Assembly (NCBI RefSeq): GCF_000373965.1
Contig: NZ_KB892857.1
Span: 47,576 to 111,575, forward strand
DNA length: 64,000 bases
Source of the DNA: Uliginosibacterium gangwonense DSM 18521
GTDB taxonomy: Bacteria > Pseudomonadota > Gammaproteobacteria > Burkholderiales > Rhodocyclaceae
Direction: 5' to 3'
Position numbers and translations under genes: made by a program. Of the stretch, positions 34,924-44,781 are shown one piece after another (position 1 is the stretch's first letter; each line of letters starts with the position of its first letter). The notes beneath the pieces are model-generated. The model ran no database searches. It was given only the letters and a program-made list of their open reading frames with translations, and was not told where the DNA came from.

Positions 34924-34960
34924 GACGGTACACGGTTGGCGGTACACCGCGTGTACCGTC
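34924..34960. repeat. Perfect 11-bp inverted repeat with internal GGTACA copy
   Basis: GACGGTACACG (34924-34934) and CGTGTACCGTC (34950-34960) are exact reverse complements; a further GGTACACCG lies in the 15-nt spacer. It sits between the IS21 fragment and tRNA-Ala, where a boundary or core site of an integrated element could be. Confidence 0.6.
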
Positions 34961-35008
34961 ACGGAAGGCGCGATGTCAAGCTACGCTATGACACGCTATG
35001 AGAAACAA

Positions 35009-35041
35009 AAAACCCGCAAAGCGTTGTGCTGTGCGGGTTTT
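35009..35041. terminator. Terminator downstream of tRNA-Ala
   Basis: AAAACCCGCA and TGCGGGTTTT pair around a 13-nt loop. A/T runs flank both sides, so it works on the minus strand, 34 nt after tRNA-Ala. Confidence 0.8.
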
Positions 35042-35074
35042 GTGTATGTCTTGCGACGTCTTGAAACATTCGGG

Positions 35075-35150
<76 letters not shown>

Positions 35151-35205
35151 ACGCGAGTGTTTTATTTTACTCATGTTTATAGATGGAGACAAGCCTTGGG
35201 GGTCG

Positions 35206-35790
35206 TCAGGAGGTTTCCTTGAGCAGTTGGCGCAGGTCGGCTTCGAGGCGTTCCGGGGTTTCGCCGTAGCGTTCGAGCAGGCGGGTTTTGCCTTGGGCGT
35301 CGAAGAGGTAGGTGCTGGCGGTGTGGTCCAGAGTGTAGCGCCCGCCTGCCACGTCGCCTTGTTTGGCGTAGATGACGTTGAAGGCTTTGGCGACGCGGGC
35401 GGTTTCTTCGAGGCTGCCACGCAGGGCGAGGAAGCGTGGGTCGAAGGCGCCCATGTAGGTTCTGAGCAGAATAGGGTTGTCGCGCTCGGGGTCGAGGGTG
35501 ACGAAGAGGACGGCCACCCGATCGGCATCGGGGCCGAGTTTGTGGAGCAGGTCGCGGAAGGCGGCAAGATTGGTGGGGCAGACATCGGGGCATTGGGTGT
35601 AGCCGAAAAAGACGGCGACAACCTTGCCTTTGAAGTCTGCCATGCTCCGTGGCTGGCCGTTGAAGTCGGATAACCTGAGGGCGGCACCGTAGTCTTTGTT
35701 GCTGATGTCGACGCCGTTATAGCGGTAGCTGCATGCGGCAAACAGGCACAGGCTGAATGCAATCAACAAGCTGAGCAGCTGCTTGCGCAT
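35206..35790 (-). CDS. SCO1/SenC-family copper-dependent assembly protein
   Basis: A 194-residue lipoprotein-like thioredoxin-fold protein. A hydrophobic leader ends in LFAACS (lipobox), then the SCO motif CPDVCP with the distal His in LDHTAST. SCO proteins deliver copper to the CuA site of cytochrome c oxidase or act as thiol reductants. The start ATG 35790 has GGGAGGG upstream; an in-frame extension reaches 35829. No oxidase genes are in the window. Confidence 0.9.
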   Translation of the reverse strand: MRKQLLSLLIAFSLCLFAACSYRYNGVDISNKDYGAALRLSDFNGQPRSMADFKGKVVAVFFGYTQCPDVCPTNLAAFRDLLHKLGPDADRVAVLFVTLDPERDNPILLRTYMGAFDPRFLALRGSLEETARVAKAFNVIYAKQGDVAGGRYTLDHTASTYLFDAQGKTRLLERYGETPERLEADLRQLLKETS

Positions 35791-35926
35791 GGGAACCCTC
35801 CCGAAATAGTGGTTCAGAATCACTTGCAAGAGGACGAATCCAGTTGATGCCAGTGCACAGCGCAGTGCGCACTGGCCGCCCTCTCAATTGGCAATATGCA
35901 TATCCGTTTGGATTATGCCTAGTTTT

Positions 35927-37288
35927 CTATTGGCCATGGCCGCTGTGGGCCAGCGCAGTGAGCAGTTTTTCATGCACACCGCCAAATCCGCCATTGCTCA
36001 TGACCAGAATCTGGTCGCCGTGGTGGGCGTCTTTGGCTACGGCTGCGACCAGGACATCGAGGTTGTCAAAGGTTTGGGCCTTGCTTCCAAGCGGAATCAA
36101 GGCTTCTGCCGCATCCCAGCCGAGTTGGTGGGCATAGCAATAAACGTGGTCGGCATTTTGCAGGCTGTTGGGCAATTGCGCTTTCATCACGCCGAGCTTC
36201 ATGGTGTTGGAGCGGGGTTCGAGCACGGCCAAGATGCGCCTGTCGCCCACGCGGCGGCGCAAACCGGCAACAGTGGTGGCAATGGCGGTAGGGTGATGGG
36301 CGAAGTCATCATAGACGGTGACTCCGCGCACGGTACCCCGTGGCTCCAGGCGGCGCTTGACGCCACGGAAGTGGGACAAGGCTTCGGCCGCGTGGGTGGG
36401 ATTCACCCCCACATGGCGGGCGGCGGCCAGCGCGGCCAGCGCGTTCATGCGATTGTGCTGGCCGGTCAGGGGGAGTTCGCACTGGGCCAGGGCGGCTCCA
36501 TTGTGGAAGAAGCCCACCCTGTCGTGTTCGTCCAGGTCACGAATCTGCCAGGAGCCTGCGCCGCCGAACCATTCCGTCTCGCTCCAGCAGCCTTGCTCGA
36601 TCACACGGGCCAGACTGGCTTCGGTGCCATTGGCGATAATGCAACCGTGGCGCGGCACGGTGCGCACCAGATGATGGAATTGCGTTTCGATCGCGGCCAG
36701 ATCAGGGAAGATGTCCGCGTGATCGTACTCCAGGTTGTTGAGAATCGCGGTACGCGGCCGGTAGTGGACGAACTTGGAGCGCTTGTCGCAGAAGGCAGTG
36801 TCGTATTCGTCCGCTTCCACCACAAAGAAGGGGGAGTCTGTCAGGCGTGCCGAATAACCGAAATTGCCGGGCACTCCGCCGATCAGGAAGCCCGGGTTCA
36901 ACCCTGCGTGTTCAAGAATCCAGGCCAGCAACGACGAGGTGGTCGTCTTACCATGCGTTCCGGCCACAGCCAGCACCCATTTGTCGCGCAGCACGTTATC
37001 CGCCAGCCATTGGGGACCAGAGGTGTAGGGCAGCCCCTTGTCGAGAATGGCTTCGAGCAGCGGGTTGCCGCGCGAGATGGCGTTGCCGACGATAAAGACG
37101 TCTGGCGAGAGCGAGAGTTGGTCCGGCGAGTAGCCTTCGACCAGGGCGATGCCCTGCTCGGCAAGCTGAGTGCTCATCGGCGGGTAGACATTGGCGTCGC
37201 AGCCTGTCACCGTGTGACCAGCGGCGCGTGCAATCAGGGCGATGCCGCCCATGAAGGTGCCACAGATGCCCAGTATGTGAATATGCAT
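35927..37288 (-). CDS. mpl: UDP-MurNAc:L-Ala-gamma-D-Glu-meso-DAP ligase Mpl
   Basis: A 453-residue Mur-ligase family enzyme that joins recycled murein tripeptide to UDP-MurNAc. It begins MHIHILGICGTFMGGIALIA, the Mpl N-terminus, and has the ATP loop GTHGKTTTSSLLAWIL and the ERPF-like/LEPRSNTMK segment that separates Mpl from MurC. An extension to 37318 is possible but lacks support. It is divergent from a small nucleotidyltransferase-like gene. Confidence 0.95.
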   Translation of the reverse strand: MHIHILGICGTFMGGIALIARAAGHTVTGCDANVYPPMSTQLAEQGIALVEGYSPDQLSLSPDVFIVGNAISRGNPLLEAILDKGLPYTSGPQWLADNVLRDKWVLAVAGTHGKTTTSSLLAWILEHAGLNPGFLIGGVPGNFGYSARLTDSPFFVVEADEYDTAFCDKRSKFVHYRPRTAILNNLEYDHADIFPDLAAIETQFHHLVRTVPRHGCIIANGTEASLARVIEQGCWSETEWFGGAGSWQIRDLDEHDRVGFFHNGAALAQCELPLTGQHNRMNALAALAAARHVGVNPTHAAEALSHFRGVKRRLEPRGTVRGVTVYDDFAHHPTAIATTVAGLRRRVGDRRILAVLEPRSNTMKLGVMKAQLPNSLQNADHVYCYAHQLGWDAAEALIPLGSKAQTFDNLDVLVAAVAKDAHHGDQILVMSNGGFGGVHEKLLTALAHSGHGQ

Positions 37289-37323
37289 GGTCAAATGCCT
37301 GAAGGCAGATATGTACAATAGAC

Positions 37324-37977
37324 ATGGATTCTACCCTTGTGAGCGAGCCATTGATGCCTGATCATCCGTCTTCTCCTCCCCGTCCCGATAATTTGCGCCG
37401 CAATATCGCCGCACTGGCAGCCCGATTGATTGCTGAAGAAGGTATCCATGATTATGGTTTTGCCAAGCGCAAGGCGGCCCGCCAGCTAGGTGCCCCGGAG
37501 CGGGAACTGCCCACCAACACAGAGGTGGAAGAGGCACTACGGGCTTGGCGTGATTTGTATAGCGATGACGAGGACAAAGAGCGTTTGCAGGAAATGCGCG
37601 GCGCGGCGGTTGAGGCCATGCGCTTTTTCGCACCGTTCCGCCCTTACGTCACCGGTGGCGTCCTGGAGGGCACGGCAGGCGCGTTCTCAGACGTGGAACT
37701 GGAGATCTACGCCGACAGCGCCAAGGATGTGGAAATATTTTTGCTCGGCAAGGGTCTGCCTTATGAACACAAGGAGGTCCGCCGCCGCGATCACGACGCC
37801 CCTGAGGCGGTACTGCTCTTTGACTGGGGAGAAGTACCGATGCGCCTGACCATCTTCGACCAAAAGGCCGAGCGTGCCCCGCGCCGCAGCCCGACTGGGG
37901 CGGCACGCGAAAAGATGCGCCTGGAGGCTTTCGAGCAATTGCTCACCAGAACCAGCCACGATGAACCCCAGGTTTGA
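37324..37977 (+). CDS. Conserved hypothetical protein, possibly nucleotidyltransferase-like
   Basis: A 217-residue cytoplasmic protein. The first 100 residues are helical (RRNIAALAARLIAEEGIHDY, then GFAKRKAARQLG); the second half has GGVLEGTAGAFSDVELEIYA, which resembles the GG...DxExE pattern of nucleotidyltransferases, though I cannot confirm activity. It is divergent from mpl; the start could be the in-frame ATG at 37354. A TlpA-like gene starts 17 nt before its stop, so the two are coupled. Confidence 0.7.
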   Translation: MDSTLVSEPLMPDHPSSPPRPDNLRRNIAALAARLIAEEGIHDYGFAKRKAARQLGAPERELPTNTEVEEALRAWRDLYSDDEDKERLQEMRGAAVEAMRFFAPFRPYVTGGVLEGTAGAFSDVELEIYADSAKDVEIFLLGKGLPYEHKEVRRRDHDAPEAVLLFDWGEVPMRLTIFDQKAERAPRRSPTGAAREKMRLEAFEQLLTRTSHDEPQV

Positions 37978-38503
37978 GCACCGCTGGCGCCGGGGCCTTG
38001 CCCTGGTGTTGTTGCTCATGATTGCTACAGGCGGCGCCTGGCAGTGGTATCGCCGCAGCTCCTCAGCGGCTGTCGAGGCTTTGTTTGCGCAATCATTGCT
38101 TGATTTGCAGGGGCAGCCCCATACACTGGAGCAATGGCGAGGGCAGCCCATATTGGTCAATTTCTGGGCGAGTTGGTGTGCGCCTTGCCGAACGGAGATG
38201 CCGGAGCTAGACCAGCTGGCGCAGCAGACCCAGGGCAGGCTCCAGATTGTGGGCGTTGCCTGGGACGATCTGCCCGCCGTGCGCAGCTACCTGCAGCAAG
38301 CGCCCGTACACTACCCGCTACGGGTTTTGCCTCCGGGCGCCCAAACATCCGCTCTGCTGCGTAAATTGGGGAATCTGCCGGCCGGGCTACCCTTTTCGGT
38401 GCTGATTGATGCAAACTTGCAAATCCGCCTGCTTGTAGTGGGCAAGCTCAGCCCAGCACAAGTGCTGGCCAGCCTGCCGCCTCACACGGAAGGATTCAGA
38501 TGA
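37961..38503 (+). CDS. TlpA-like thioredoxin-family protein
   Basis: A 180-residue protein with one N-terminal membrane helix (about 12-29) and a periplasmic thioredoxin domain: [20 protein letters not shown] carries the CAPC active site, and the cis-Pro is in GLPFSVLID. TlpA/ResA-type reductants act in cytochrome c maturation or disulfide relay. Its start overlaps the preceding gene by 17 nt; aroQ follows after 46 nt. Confidence 0.88.
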   Translation: MNPRFEHRWRRGLALVLLLMIATGGAWQWYRRSSSAAVEALFAQSLLDLQGQPHTLEQWRGQPILVNFWASWCAPCRTEMPELDQLAQQTQGRLQIVGVAWDDLPAVRSYLQQAPVHYPLRVLPPGAQTSALLRKLGNLPAGLPFSVLIDANLQIRLLVVGKLSPAQVLASLPPHTEGFR

Positions 38504-38549
38504 TGCGAAAGATGGACAACTTGCAGCGATTTGCGGCAAACTCGCGGCC

Positions 38550-39062
38550 ATGAAGAAACCTTCAACCAGCAACAAACGGAACTCCGAGGATGCCGCCAAG
38601 GCAGCTTCGACCACACCCAGAGCGCGAATTCTGGTGCTGCAAGGCCCGAATTTGAACATGCTGGGGGTGCGCGAGCCGGGCATCTATGGGCAGACCTCGC
38701 TTGAGGGCATCCATCTTGCGCTGGAAGCACGCGCAAGGGCTGCGGCCGTTCAGCTTGAAACCTTCCAGAGCAATCATGAAGGCGAGTTGATCGACCGTAT
38801 CCAGGCCGCCTATTCGGAAGGGGTTGATTTCATCATCATCAACCCCGCCGCCTATGGGCACACCAGCATCGCCTTACGCGATGCCTTGGCTGCCGTGGCA
38901 ATTCCGTTTGTAGAAGTGCACATCTCCAACGTGCACGCCCGTGAGCCTTTCCGCCATCACACCTATCTTTCTTCTCTGGCGGTAGGGGTGATCTGCGGTC
39001 TGGGCCCTGAAGGGTATCAATACGCGCTCGAATTTGCGCTGACCCGCCTGTTGGCGCGCTGA
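38550..39062 (+). CDS. aroQ: 3-dehydroquinate dehydratase, type II
   Basis: A 170-residue dodecamer-forming enzyme of the shikimate pathway. After a polar 25-residue extension, [20 protein letters not shown] holds the catalytic Arg and Tyr; [22 protein letters not shown] and [15 protein letters not shown] complete the active site. The aroQ-accB-accC-prmA order is common in beta- and gammaproteobacteria. Confidence 0.96.
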   Translation: MKKPSTSNKRNSEDAAKAASTTPRARILVLQGPNLNMLGVREPGIYGQTSLEGIHLALEARARAAAVQLETFQSNHEGELIDRIQAAYSEGVDFIIINPAAYGHTSIALRDALAAVAIPFVEVHISNVHAREPFRHHTYLSSLAVGVICGLGPEGYQYALEFALTRLLAR

Positions 39063-39116
39063 CAATTGCGTGGCGCGTGCAACCGCACGCACCACGCCTC
39101 GTTTGTGGAGTAAGAC

Positions 39117-39566
39117 ATGGATCTGAGAAAACTCAAAAAACTCATCGACCTCGTGCAAGAGTCCGGCATCGCCGAACTCGAAGTGACCGAGGGCGAAGAA
39201 AAGGTGCGCATTGCCAAGCATTCCACAGCAGCACCTGCCAATTATGTGGCGCAACCCCAGGTGATGGTTGCCCCCGCCGCAGCGCCTGCGGCCCCGGCAG
39301 CCCCTGCTGAAGCGGCTAGCAGCCTACCCGCAGGTCACGTCGTCAAATCCCCGATGGTCGGCTCCTTCTACCGCGCCTCGGCCCCAGGCTCGCCTGTGTT
39401 TGCCGAAATCGGCCAGACCGTTGCTGTGGGCGACACCCTGTGCCTGATCGAAGCCATGAAGCTGATGAACGAGATTGAGGCTGACGCAGCAGGCGTGATC
39501 AAGGCCATCCTGGTCGAAAACGGCCAACCGGTCGAATACGGCCAACCCTTGTTTGTAATCGGGTAA
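39117..39566 (+). CDS. accB: Biotin carboxyl carrier protein of acetyl-CoA carboxylase
   Basis: A 149-residue protein: an N-terminal part ([20 protein letters not shown]), an Ala/Pro-rich linker (about 45-70), and a C-terminal biotinyl domain with EAMKLMNE, whose Lys is biotinylated by BirA (gene at 47.9 kb). AccB shuttles the carboxyl group between AccC and the transferase in fatty-acid synthesis. Confidence 0.97.
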   Translation: MDLRKLKKLIDLVQESGIAELEVTEGEEKVRIAKHSTAAPANYVAQPQVMVAPAAAPAAPAAPAEAASSLPAGHVVKSPMVGSFYRASAPGSPVFAEIGQTVAVGDTLCLIEAMKLMNEIEADAAGVIKAILVENGQPVEYGQPLFVIG

Positions 39567-39603
39567 GCGTGAAAGCCATCCGGTAGGTACGGGCCACCGG
39601 CCC

Positions 39604-39645
39604 ACCTGCCCCCACGTTTCGCATTTCACGTTTCACTTTTCACGA
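39604..39645. repeat. Short tandem TTTCAC-like repeats between accB and accC
   Basis: Four TTTC(A/G)C units occur in a row in the 86-nt gap. Copy number is small and spacing uneven; function is unknown. Confidence 0.4.
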
Positions 39646-39652
39646 GAACAAC

Positions 39653-40999
39653 ATGTTCGACAAGATCCTCATAGCCAACCGTGGTGAGATCGCCCTGCGT
39701 GTGCTGCGCGCCTGCCGCGAGCTGGGCATCCGTACGGTTGCGGTACACTCGGAGGCCGACAACGAGGCCAAGTACGTCAAGCTGGCCGATGAATCGGTCT
39801 GCATTGGCCCGGCAGCCTCCTCCCAGTCTTACCTGAACATTCCACGCATCATCGCCGCAGCGGAAGTCACCGATGCCGAGGCCATCCACCCCGGTTACGG
39901 CTTCCTGTCGGAAAACGCAGACTTTGCCGAACGCGTGGAATCCTCTGGCTTCGCCTTCATCGGCCCACGCCCTGAAACCATCGCCCTGATGGGCGACAAG
40001 GTCAGCGCCAAGGAAGCCATGAAGGCTGCTGGCGTGCCGGTGGTGCCGGGTTCGGATGGCGCATTGCCAGACGACCCCAAGGAAATCGTCAAGATGGCCC
40101 GCCAAGTCGGCTACCCGGTCATCATCAAGGCAGCAGGTGGTGGTGGCGGACGTGGCATGCGCGTGGTGCACACCGAGGCGGCGCTGATTTCTGCGGTGAC
40201 CACTACCCGTACCGAAGCCGGGGCCGCCTTTGGCAACCCGACGGTGTACATGGAAAAGTACCTGGAAAATCCGCGTCACATCGAAATCCAAATGCTGGCC
40301 GACCAGTATGGTCACGCCATCTACCTGGGTGAGCGGGACTGCTCGATGCAGCGCCGCCACCAGAAGGTGCTGGAAGAGGCGCCTGCTACAGGCATCGACC
40401 GCAAGCTTATCGCCAAGGTGGGCGATTCCTGCGTGGAGGCCTGCAAGCGCATCAATTACCGTGGCGCGGGCACCTTTGAGTTCCTGTACGAAAACGGCCA
40501 GTTCTTCTTCATTGAAATGAACACCCGTGTGCAGGTTGAACACCCCGTCACCGAGTTGATCACCGGCGTCGATATCGTGCAGGAGCAGATCCGTATCGCT
40601 GCGGGCGAAAAGCTGCGCTACACGCAAAAAGACATCGTACTGCGTGGTCACGCACTGGAATGCCGGATCAACGCTGAAGATCCCTTCAAGTTCACCCCCT
40701 CTCCTGGCAAAATCCTGTCGTGGCATACACCGGGTGGCCCCGGTATCCGTGTCGATTCGCACGTCTATGCCGGTTACACCGTGCCCTCGTATTACGACTC
40801 GATGATCGGCAAGCTCATCGCCTATGGCGACACGCGTGATCAGGCCATCCGCCGGATGCGTGTGGCGTTGTCGGAAATGGTGGTAGATGGGATCAAGACC
40901 AATATCCCGCTGCATCAGGAATTGCTGATTGACACCCACTTTGTGCAGGGTGGCACCAGCATCCACTATCTGGAAAAGAAACTCGCGGGGCAAGGTTGA
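39653..40999 (+). CDS. accC: Biotin carboxylase subunit of acetyl-CoA carboxylase
   Basis: A 448-residue ATP-grasp enzyme carboxylating AccB-bound biotin. [34 protein letters not shown], the Gly-rich ATP loop [11 protein letters not shown], and [14 protein letters not shown] are all present. Length is as usual. It is 86 nt after accB and practically abuts prmA. Confidence 0.98.
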   Translation: MFDKILIANRGEIALRVLRACRELGIRTVAVHSEADNEAKYVKLADESVCIGPAASSQSYLNIPRIIAAAEVTDAEAIHPGYGFLSENADFAERVESSGFAFIGPRPETIALMGDKVSAKEAMKAAGVPVVPGSDGALPDDPKEIVKMARQVGYPVIIKAAGGGGGRGMRVVHTEAALISAVTTTRTEAGAAFGNPTVYMEKYLENPRHIEIQMLADQYGHAIYLGERDCSMQRRHQKVLEEAPATGIDRKLIAKVGDSCVEACKRINYRGAGTFEFLYENGQFFFIEMNTRVQVEHPVTELITGVDIVQEQIRIAAGEKLRYTQKDIVLRGHALECRINAEDPFKFTPSPGKILSWHTPGGPGIRVDSHVYAGYTVPSYYDSMIGKLIAYGDTRDQAIRRMRVALSEMVVDGIKTNIPLHQELLIDTHFVQGGTSIHYLEKKLAGQG

Positions 41000-41001
41000 G
41001 C

Positions 41002-41895
41002 ATGTGGTATTCGGTATTCCTCAAGGCAGCAGCGGATCAGGCCGACGCATTGTCAGAGGCATTGATGGAAACTGGCGCATTGTCGGTCAGCCTGGAGGAT
41101 GCCGATGCCGGCACCCCTGAAGAGAAACCCCAGTTCGGTGAGCCCGGCAGTGTCAACGAACACCTGTGGGATCGAAGTGTCGTGGTGGCACTGTTCGATG
41201 CCGATGCCGATCTGGCCACCTCGCTGGCCCAGGCCGCCGCACTGGCCGGGCTGGATGCCGTACCAGACTTTCGGGTCGAAGAAGTAGCCGAGCAGAACTG
41301 GGTGCAATTGACCCAGTCGCAGTTCGAACCCATCAAGATCAACGAGCGGATGTGGATCGTCCCATCCTGGCATACCGCACCTCACCCTGAAGCCATCAAT
41401 ATCGAGATGGACCCAGGGATGGCCTTCGGTACCGGCTCGCATCCCACCACCTGGCTGTGTCTACAATGGCTGTGCGACGCCGTAAGCTCTGGATGTACGG
41501 TACTGGACTATGGCTGTGGTTCTGGCATCCTCGGGATTGCAGCCACCAAACTGGGGGCTTCTTCGGTACTCGGTTGCGATATTGATGCCGCAGCCGTGGA
41601 AACAAGCAAGGCCAACGCCTTGCGTAATGACGTGCACACGGCACAATGGCAGAGTAGCGCGGTGACTGTGAGTGGTGAATACGATATCGTGGTGGCAAAC
41701 ATCCTGACCAATCCGCTTTGCATGCTGGCCCCTACGCTGGCGGCACATGTGCGCCCAGGCGGACGCCTCACGCTGTCGGGGGTGCTCGCCCAACAGGCCG
41801 AGCAGGTGATTGCCGCCTATGCGCCCTGGATTGATCTGCACGTGGGTGCAGAACACGAAGGCTGGATTCGCCTGGAGGGCAGCAAGGCATGCTGA
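41002..41895 (+). CDS. prmA: Ribosomal protein L11 methyltransferase PrmA
   Basis: A 297-residue SAM-dependent enzyme trimethylating L11. The N-terminal substrate domain starts WYSVFLKAAADQADALSEAL; the catalytic domain has DPGMAFGTGSHPTTWLCLQW, DYGCGSGILGIAATKLGA and the NILTNPL loop. ATG 41002 starts just after the accC stop. It overlaps the next gene by 7 nt. Confidence 0.96.
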   Translation: MWYSVFLKAAADQADALSEALMETGALSVSLEDADAGTPEEKPQFGEPGSVNEHLWDRSVVVALFDADADLATSLAQAAALAGLDAVPDFRVEEVAEQNWVQLTQSQFEPIKINERMWIVPSWHTAPHPEAINIEMDPGMAFGTGSHPTTWLCLQWLCDAVSSGCTVLDYGCGSGILGIAATKLGASSVLGCDIDAAAVETSKANALRNDVHTAQWQSSAVTVSGEYDIVVANILTNPLCMLAPTLAAHVRPGGRLTLSGVLAQQAEQVIAAYAPWIDLHVGAEHEGWIRLEGSKAC

Positions 41896-43538
41896 CCACG
41901 CGTTGCCCCAACTGCGGACGGGTTTTCCGTATCCGTCCCGAGCAGCTCGGGGTCCGTGGTGGGCGCGTGCGTTGTGGAACCTGCCAAACTGCCTTTTCAG
42001 CCCTGCAAACCCTGGAAGAAATACCGGACGATGTGCCGCTATCTTCCATGCAACCCCAGGCGGGGGCTGACACCAATACGCCTCGCCCTACGGCGGCTCC
42101 GGTGCCTGCGCCCACATCGGCAGCCCCTGTCCCTACAGGCGCGGCAAGTTCTGCCCGAGTAGCACCACCCGCCAGTGCGGCCGCATCACGCCCTGTTACC
42201 CCTCCAGTGCAAGCACCGGTAGCGGCAACGCGGCCCACTGCACCGATCACACCAAGCCCCGCCACCCAAGCCCCTGCAACCGCCAAACCAGTCACCGCTG
42301 CACCTGCGCAACCCAACGTTGCCAAGCCGGTGGTGCCACCCACGCGCCCTGCGCCCGAAGCGGTACCGGCTGCACCAACAAGGCCACAAGCTGCAGCCCC
42401 GGTGGCTCCGCCTCAGGCTGCACAAACCCCATCCTCTCCGGCACCGATCAACCCGGCTGTACCCAAGGTGGAATCAGCGCCAGTCGCCGACCCCACGCCA
42501 ACGGAACCTCCGATTGAGCCCGATGGCCGCAAGGAACCCTCGCTGGACGCGACGTGGTGGGAAATTGATCCGAATCTCCCCCTGGGGGGCTTCCAGGAGG
42601 TTGCCGAAACCTCGCAGCTGCGCTCTCATCCGCTGTCGGAAGAGCTTGATTTGCCCGCTATTCATGACGCGCCACCGCTGATTGATCCAGCCAAACTGAA
42701 TTCTCCTACGTCAGCCTCCAAGGAAGCTGAGTCTTTCCGCATGGAGTTCGATCTGTCTGGCGTTGAAGGCGCGGCGGCGGCAGCTCCGGCCACCCCGGTT
42801 GAACCAGCGGAACCCGCTCACGCGGTCAAGACGGAACCCTACAAATCCAAGATTGCCGCCGAGTTGGGTGTCGCCCCTTTCGACCCGTCGCAGGATGATC
42901 ATGGCGGCATGACCTACATGCTGGATGATTCGCTGGTCGAGCCCCCTCGCCCAGCAGCCAAAACAACGCACCCTGTGGTGGATGAGACTTCCCTGCTCTA
43001 CCTGCATGAGCAGCAGCAGAAGTCCAAGAAGCGTCGCCCTGTGGAAGATCGCCGACGCACAAAACGCGCATGGCCCTGGGTGCTTGGCATCGGGCTGTTC
43101 ATTTTGCTGGCGACGGTGCAGCTGGTGTATCTGTTCCGGGTGGAAATCGCCCGCGCCATGCCAGAGACCCGCACCTATCTGGAACAGGCCTGCCGCGAGG
43201 TAGGCTGCACGGTGCCCTATCCACGTGATTCGGCACAGATCATCATTGACGGCAGCAATCTGGTGGCAGACCAGACGCCGGAAGGCCGTTCGCGCCTGAT
43301 CGTGACGATCCGCAACAAGGCCAACTACAGCGTGGCGTGGCCTGACCTGGAATTGACGCTGACGGACAAGTTCGACATCGCCATCAGCCGCCGGGTGCTC
43401 AAACCCAAGGAATGGTTGCCGGAAAACTACGCCCAGATGCCCGCGTTCGACGGGCATTCAGAAGTCACCACCAACGTTTTGTTGGAAACCGGTAAGCAGG
43501 AACCGGCAGGCTACCGCATTTATTCCTTCTACCCCTGA
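41889..43538 (+). CDS. DUF3426 zinc-ribbon membrane protein
   Basis: A 549-residue protein. The N-terminal zinc ribbon (CPNCGRVFRI ... CGTCQTAFSA) is of the MJ0042 type; a very long Pro/Ala/Thr-rich linker (about 55-210) and an acidic region follow; one membrane helix is at about 397-417 (WVLGIGLFILLATVQLVYLF); the C-terminal DUF3426 domain is then outside the cytoplasm. Function is unknown; the family is mostly found after prmA in betaproteobacteria. Convergent with rlmI. Confidence 0.85.
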   Translation: MLTTRCPNCGRVFRIRPEQLGVRGGRVRCGTCQTAFSALQTLEEIPDDVPLSSMQPQAGADTNTPRPTAAPVPAPTSAAPVPTGAASSARVAPPASAAASRPVTPPVQAPVAATRPTAPITPSPATQAPATAKPVTAAPAQPNVAKPVVPPTRPAPEAVPAAPTRPQAAAPVAPPQAAQTPSSPAPINPAVPKVESAPVADPTPTEPPIEPDGRKEPSLDATWWEIDPNLPLGGFQEVAETSQLRSHPLSEELDLPAIHDAPPLIDPAKLNSPTSASKEAESFRMEFDLSGVEGAAAAAPATPVEPAEPAHAVKTEPYKSKIAAELGVAPFDPSQDDHGGMTYMLDDSLVEPPRPAAKTTHPVVDETSLLYLHEQQQKSKKRRPVEDRRRTKRAWPWVLGIGLFILLATVQLVYLFRVEIARAMPETRTYLEQACREVGCTVPYPRDSAQIIIDGSNLVADQTPEGRSRLIVTIRNKANYSVAWPDLELTLTDKFDIAISRRVLKPKEWLPENYAQMPAFDGHSEVTTNVLLETGKQEPAGYRIYSFYP

Positions 43539-43587
43539 ACGCAACGGGTGGCACCCGCTCACACGCAGCGCCACCCTACTCCAAAAC

Positions 43588-44781
43588 TCATCCGCTGATC
43601 TGGCAGGCCAAACCCTTGAGGTATTCGCCTTCTGGCACGGCCAAGCCGATGGGGTGATCGGGCGCGGCGGAGAGACGATGGATGATGCGCGCATCCACTC
43701 CGGCATCAATCGAAGCGCCTGCCACAATGCTCTGGAACAGCTCCTGCCCGATCCCGCCGGAACAGGAATAGGTCATCAGCAGACCGCCCGGATTGAGCAG
43801 GCGGAACCCCAGCAGATTGATATCCTTGTAGGCGCGTGCAGCACGCTGCGCGTGGGCGGCAGAGGGTGCGAACTTGGGCGGGTCCAGAATAATGAGATCA
43901 AACTTGCGCTCCTCTGCCCGCAACTGACGCAAGGCCTCAAACACATCAGCCTCCCACCAACTGGCACGGCTGGCATCCAGTTGCGGATTGAGTTCCAGAT
44001 TGCGTTGGGCGGTCGCCAAGGCCGGCCCTGAAGAATCAATGGACAGCACCGAACTGGCTCCACCGGCCAAGGCTTGCAATGAAAACCCTGCGGTGTAGCA
44101 AAAACAGTTGAGCACACTACGTCCGGCAGCCAGTTCCCCTGTTAGGCGACGGTTGTCCCGCTGGTCGAGGTAAAAGCCGGTCTTGTGGCCAAACTCGACG
44201 TCCACCTCCATGCGCACGCCATTTTCATTGATCACGATGCGCTCGGCAGGCATGCTGCCATAGGCCACCCCCACGCGGGGCTCTAAGCCTTCCAGGCCAC
44301 GCACATCGGAATCCGAACGCTCGAACACACACTTGCAGTCAGTGGCTTGCGCCAAGCCTGCCACGATGGCATCGCGCCACTTCTCCGCCCCCGCACTGGT
44401 CAATTGCAGCACAACGACATCACCATAGCGGTCAGCAATCACACCGGGCAGCCCATCAGATTCACCGTGGATCAGGCGCACGCCTTCCTGGTTGCGCAGA
44501 TGAGGATGCGCTTGGCGACGGGCCACGCTTTGGGCCACACGCCGCTTGAAGAAGGCGTGGTCGATGCTCTCCTGCGGGTCGAAGCTCCACATCCGCGCCC
44601 GGATCTGGGATTTGGGCGAAAAAGCGCCACGCCCAAGCATCTTGCCGTGTTCGCTCATCACCTCCACGGTATCTCCCGCATGGGCACGACCATGCAAGGT
44701 TTCCACCGAACCGGCAAAGATCCAGGGGTGGTGACGCATCACAGAGCGTTCCTTGCCCGGCTTGAGAATGAGTTCTGTCAT
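43588..44781 (-). CDS. rlmI: 23S rRNA m5C1962 methyltransferase RlmI-like
   Basis: A 397-residue SAM-dependent methyltransferase with an N-terminal PUA domain (LILKPGKERSVMRHHPWIFA) and a Rossmann domain: NCFCYTAGFSLQALAGGA and the catalytic DPPKFAPS. It modifies C1962 of 23S rRNA in E. coli. ATG 44781 follows GGAAA; an upstream extension to 44877 has non-family sequence. Confidence 0.9.
   Translation of the reverse strand: MTELILKPGKERSVMRHHPWIFAGSVETLHGRAHAGDTVEVMSEHGKMLGRGAFSPKSQIRARMWSFDPQESIDHAFFKRRVAQSVARRQAHPHLRNQEGVRLIHGESDGLPGVIADRYGDVVVLQLTSAGAEKWRDAIVAGLAQATDCKCVFERSDSDVRGLEGLEPRVGVAYGSMPAERIVINENGVRMEVDVEFGHKTGFYLDQRDNRRLTGELAAGRSVLNCFCYTAGFSLQALAGGASSVLSIDSSGPALATAQRNLELNPQLDASRASWWEADVFEALRQLRAEERKFDLIILDPPKFAPSAAHAQRAARAYKDINLLGFRLLNPGGLLMTYSCSGGIGQELFQSIVAGASIDAGVDARIIHRLSAAPDHPIGLAVPEGEYLKGLACQISG

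Noticed and set aside
16815-35074. Intact prophage or defence island
   Set aside because: No capsid, tail, terminase, restriction, toxin-antitoxin or nuclease-helicase genes are recognisable; only one integrase remnant and IS fragments are present.
35888-37321. A 477-codon plus-strand frame opposite mpl
   Set aside because: Mpl is unmistakable on the minus strand; the antisense frame has no motif or ribosome-binding site.
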